From contig NZ_JAUCCU010000001.1 of NCBI RefSeq assembly GCF_034675845.1, positions 372,001-436,000 on the forward strand: a stretch of 64,000 bases of DNA, read 5' to 3'. The notes beneath the pieces are model-generated. The model did no database searches. It had not been told where the DNA came from and saw nothing but the letters and a program-made list of their open reading frames with translations. This document shows positions 62,760 to 64,000 of the stretch, in pieces. The DNA comes from Castellaniella sp. Its GTDB lineage: Bacteria; Pseudomonadota; Gammaproteobacteria; Burkholderiales; Burkholderiaceae_B. How positions within the stretch are numbered: position 1 is the stretch's first letter; every line of letters starts with the position of its first letter. The translations under genes were made by a program, and so were the position numbers.

Positions 62760-63560
62760 ATGAAGCCGCTGAAGCCCCTGATGATCCTGATGATCCTGCT
62801 GGCCGCCGGGCTGTGTCAGGCACCTGCCACCTGGGCAGCTGACAGCGGTCCGTACATTGGGGCCCTTGGAGGCCTGGGCACCTTGCAATCCACGTCCCTG
62901 CAGCAATTGGGCACTGTCCGCCTGCCACACCCGCTGCCCGACCTGCCCATTGATGCCGATGGCAGCACCGACCGCCCCCACCTTGCCCTGGGCGGCCTGC
63001 AATTGGGCTATCAATGGGACGCCATCCCCGTCGGCGCCAGCGCCTGGCGTTTTAGACCAGCCGCCGAGCTGGAAGGACTATATCTGGGCAGACATACCCC
63101 AAAGGGCGATATGCCGGTCGACCCCAGCTTTCTGGGCACTCAGTACGTCACGATCCCCACCACTGGTCAACTGCTCATGGCCAGCGTGGTGTTCGCCCTG
63201 GAAACCCCCTATTCCCAGCGCGTCTTCCCCTATGTCGGGGTAGGTGCCGGCATGGCCCGGCTGTCGATCTCGGGAGCCGATTCAGCCAATCCGTCCGAGC
63301 CTGGCATCAATCACTTCAATTCGGATTCCAGCGCCTCCGACTCGGCCTTTGCCTACCAACTACGCCTGGGCCTCAAGGGCCAGATAAGCCGCCAGCTCAG
63401 TGTCTTCACTGAATACCGCTATCTGAGCATTGCCGCCACCCGCTACGGATTCGGCGCCACCGACTATCCCGGCGAACACCCGCCCACCGACACCTGGGAT
63501 GTGCGCCTGGGCCGCCTGAGCTATGACCTATTCATCGCCGGACTGCAGTATCAGTTCTGA
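62760..63560 (+). CDS. Outer-membrane beta-barrel protein
   Basis: 266 residues starting at the ATG at 62760 with AGGAGA 6 bases upstream. A signal peptide is clear (LLAAGLCQAPATWA, cut before AD). The mature part has alternating hydrophobic strands, Gly-rich turns (YIGALGGLGTLQS; VFPYVGVGAGMARLSISG; LSVFTEYRYLSIAATRYGFG) and ends in LQYQF with a terminal aromatic, the usual signal of a barrel inserted by BAM. It resembles opacity/porin-like OMP_b-brl proteins. The function is unknown. Its end overlaps the amidase gene on the other strand by 33 bp. Confidence 0.8.
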   Translation: MKPLKPLMILMILLAAGLCQAPATWAADSGPYIGALGGLGTLQSTSLQQLGTVRLPHPLPDLPIDADGSTDRPHLALGGLQLGYQWDAIPVGASAWRFRPAAELEGLYLGRHTPKGDMPVDPSFLGTQYVTIPTTGQLLMASVVFALETPYSQRVFPYVGVGAGMARLSISGADSANPSEPGINHFNSDSSASDSAFAYQLRLGLKGQISRQLSVFTEYRYLSIAATRYGFGATDYPGEHPPTDTWDVRLGRLSYDLFIAGLQYQF

Positions 63561-64000
63561 ATAGCGCTGCAGGCCACGCACAATACCGCTGATCATCTGC
63601 TGCCGATGATCGGCAACATTGACGTACGCCTCGTCCTGCACGTCCGTGATGACGCCGATTTCCAGCAATACGGCGGGTATTTTGCTGTGCCGCAAAACCG
63701 CCAGGTTGTCGTACTGGTATATCCCCAAACGCGAATCAAGCAGCGGGCGGCTTTCTCCGCATGCCTTGCCTGCATGCTCCAGCATCGGCGCGCGCCCAAG
63801 CGCATGCAGTTGGCCGCCCAATACCTTGGCCAGATCATAGGATCGTGAAAATTTCGGGTTTTTCTTGGACACATACAAGGAATAACCACCCGTTGGCTGC
63901 CGAGTCTGATACACCGTGCGCCCACTCACGACGACCGGCTTCAGGCAGCGCAACTGGATCGAATCATGATGAACAGACAGAAAGATATCCGCTTTCAGGT
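63528..64000 (-). CDS. N-acetylmuramoyl-L-alanine amidase, C-terminal part
   Basis: Partial; its 5' end is beyond the right edge, so about 157 residues are seen. The frame is open to 64000 and reads KADIFLSVHHDSIQ, the zinc-site stretch of Amidase_3, and then NLAVLRHSKIPAVLLEIGVI with the catalytic Glu (LLEIG). It would cut peptide side chains from peptidoglycan in the periplasm (AmiC-like). AmiA, AmiB and AmiC cannot be distinguished without the N-terminus. Confidence 0.9.
   Translation of the reverse strand, partial: LKADIFLSVHHDSIQLRCLKPVVVSGRTVYQTRQPTGGYSLYVSKKNPKFSRSYDLAKVLGGQLHALGRAPMLEHAGKACGESRPLLDSRLGIYQYDNLAVLRHSKIPAVLLEIGVITDVQDEAYVNVADHRQQMISGIVRGLQRYSELILQSGDE

Noticed and set aside
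58698..62760. An attachment-site copy of the tRNA-Asn 3' end
   Set aside because: I found no second copy of the T-arm and acceptor end in the window, so an integrated element is not shown.

Overview
The window is about 60% GC and gene dense, and reads as a chromosomal segment of a motile, denitrification-capable betaproteobacterium of the Burkholderiales, most like Alcaligenaceae. The evidence is the gene order flhDC-motAB-cheAW-tsr-cheRBYZ-mcp-flhBAF next to flgAMN and flgB-L, a quinol-type nitric oxide reductase with NorR, and a GlpSTPQUV glycerol importer. The genus is an inference.

Layout. 1-10.4 kb: rod, hook and hook-filament junction genes flgBCDEFGHIJKL on the minus strand (flgL runs off the left edge). 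10.8-12.3 kb: divergent flgA-flgM-flgN. 12.4-30.3 kb: one long minus-strand array, read flhD, flhC, motA, motB, cheA, cheW, a transmembrane chemoreceptor, cheR, cheB, cheY, cheZ, a soluble chemoreceptor, flhB, flhA, flhF. 30.6-40.7 kb: a glycerol module, with glpS-T-P-Q-U-V-glpD on the minus strand divergent from glpR-glpK. 40.8-42.5 kb: TM2 protein, lipoate ligase-like protein, panD. 42.6-46.7 kb: divergent norB/norR with a readable sigma-54 promoter and three NorR boxes. 46.8-52.2 kb: SbmA/YddA-type ABC transporter, SirB2 protein, YeiH-type transporter with a divergent LysR regulator, and a patatin lipase. 52.2-58.1 kb: EamA transporter, MarR regulator and a tripartite drug efflux operon whose emrB-like gene is frameshifted. 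58.2-64 kb: hslR, tRNA-Asn, an OmpA-like lipoprotein, a decayed hpa/mob aromatic catabolism remnant, an outer-membrane barrel protein, and the 3' part of an amidase.

The most interesting signal is in the motility cluster. flhB is split by a +1 frameshift exactly at a run of ten G (coding strand), and equally long runs of ten lie in frame in flgE and motA. Either flhB was captured in an OFF state of a slippage-driven motility switch, or the tract was miscounted. Other broken genes are emrB (one extra base near 57710), hpaA (in-frame amber inside its DNA-binding domain) and an hpaB N-terminal stub. Regulatory signals that can be read include two matching sigma-28 promoters (flgKL and flgMN), the norB/norR control region, and an 18-bp box shared by the marR and efflux promoters.

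All calls come from reading the sequence and from knowledge of the families; no database search was run.
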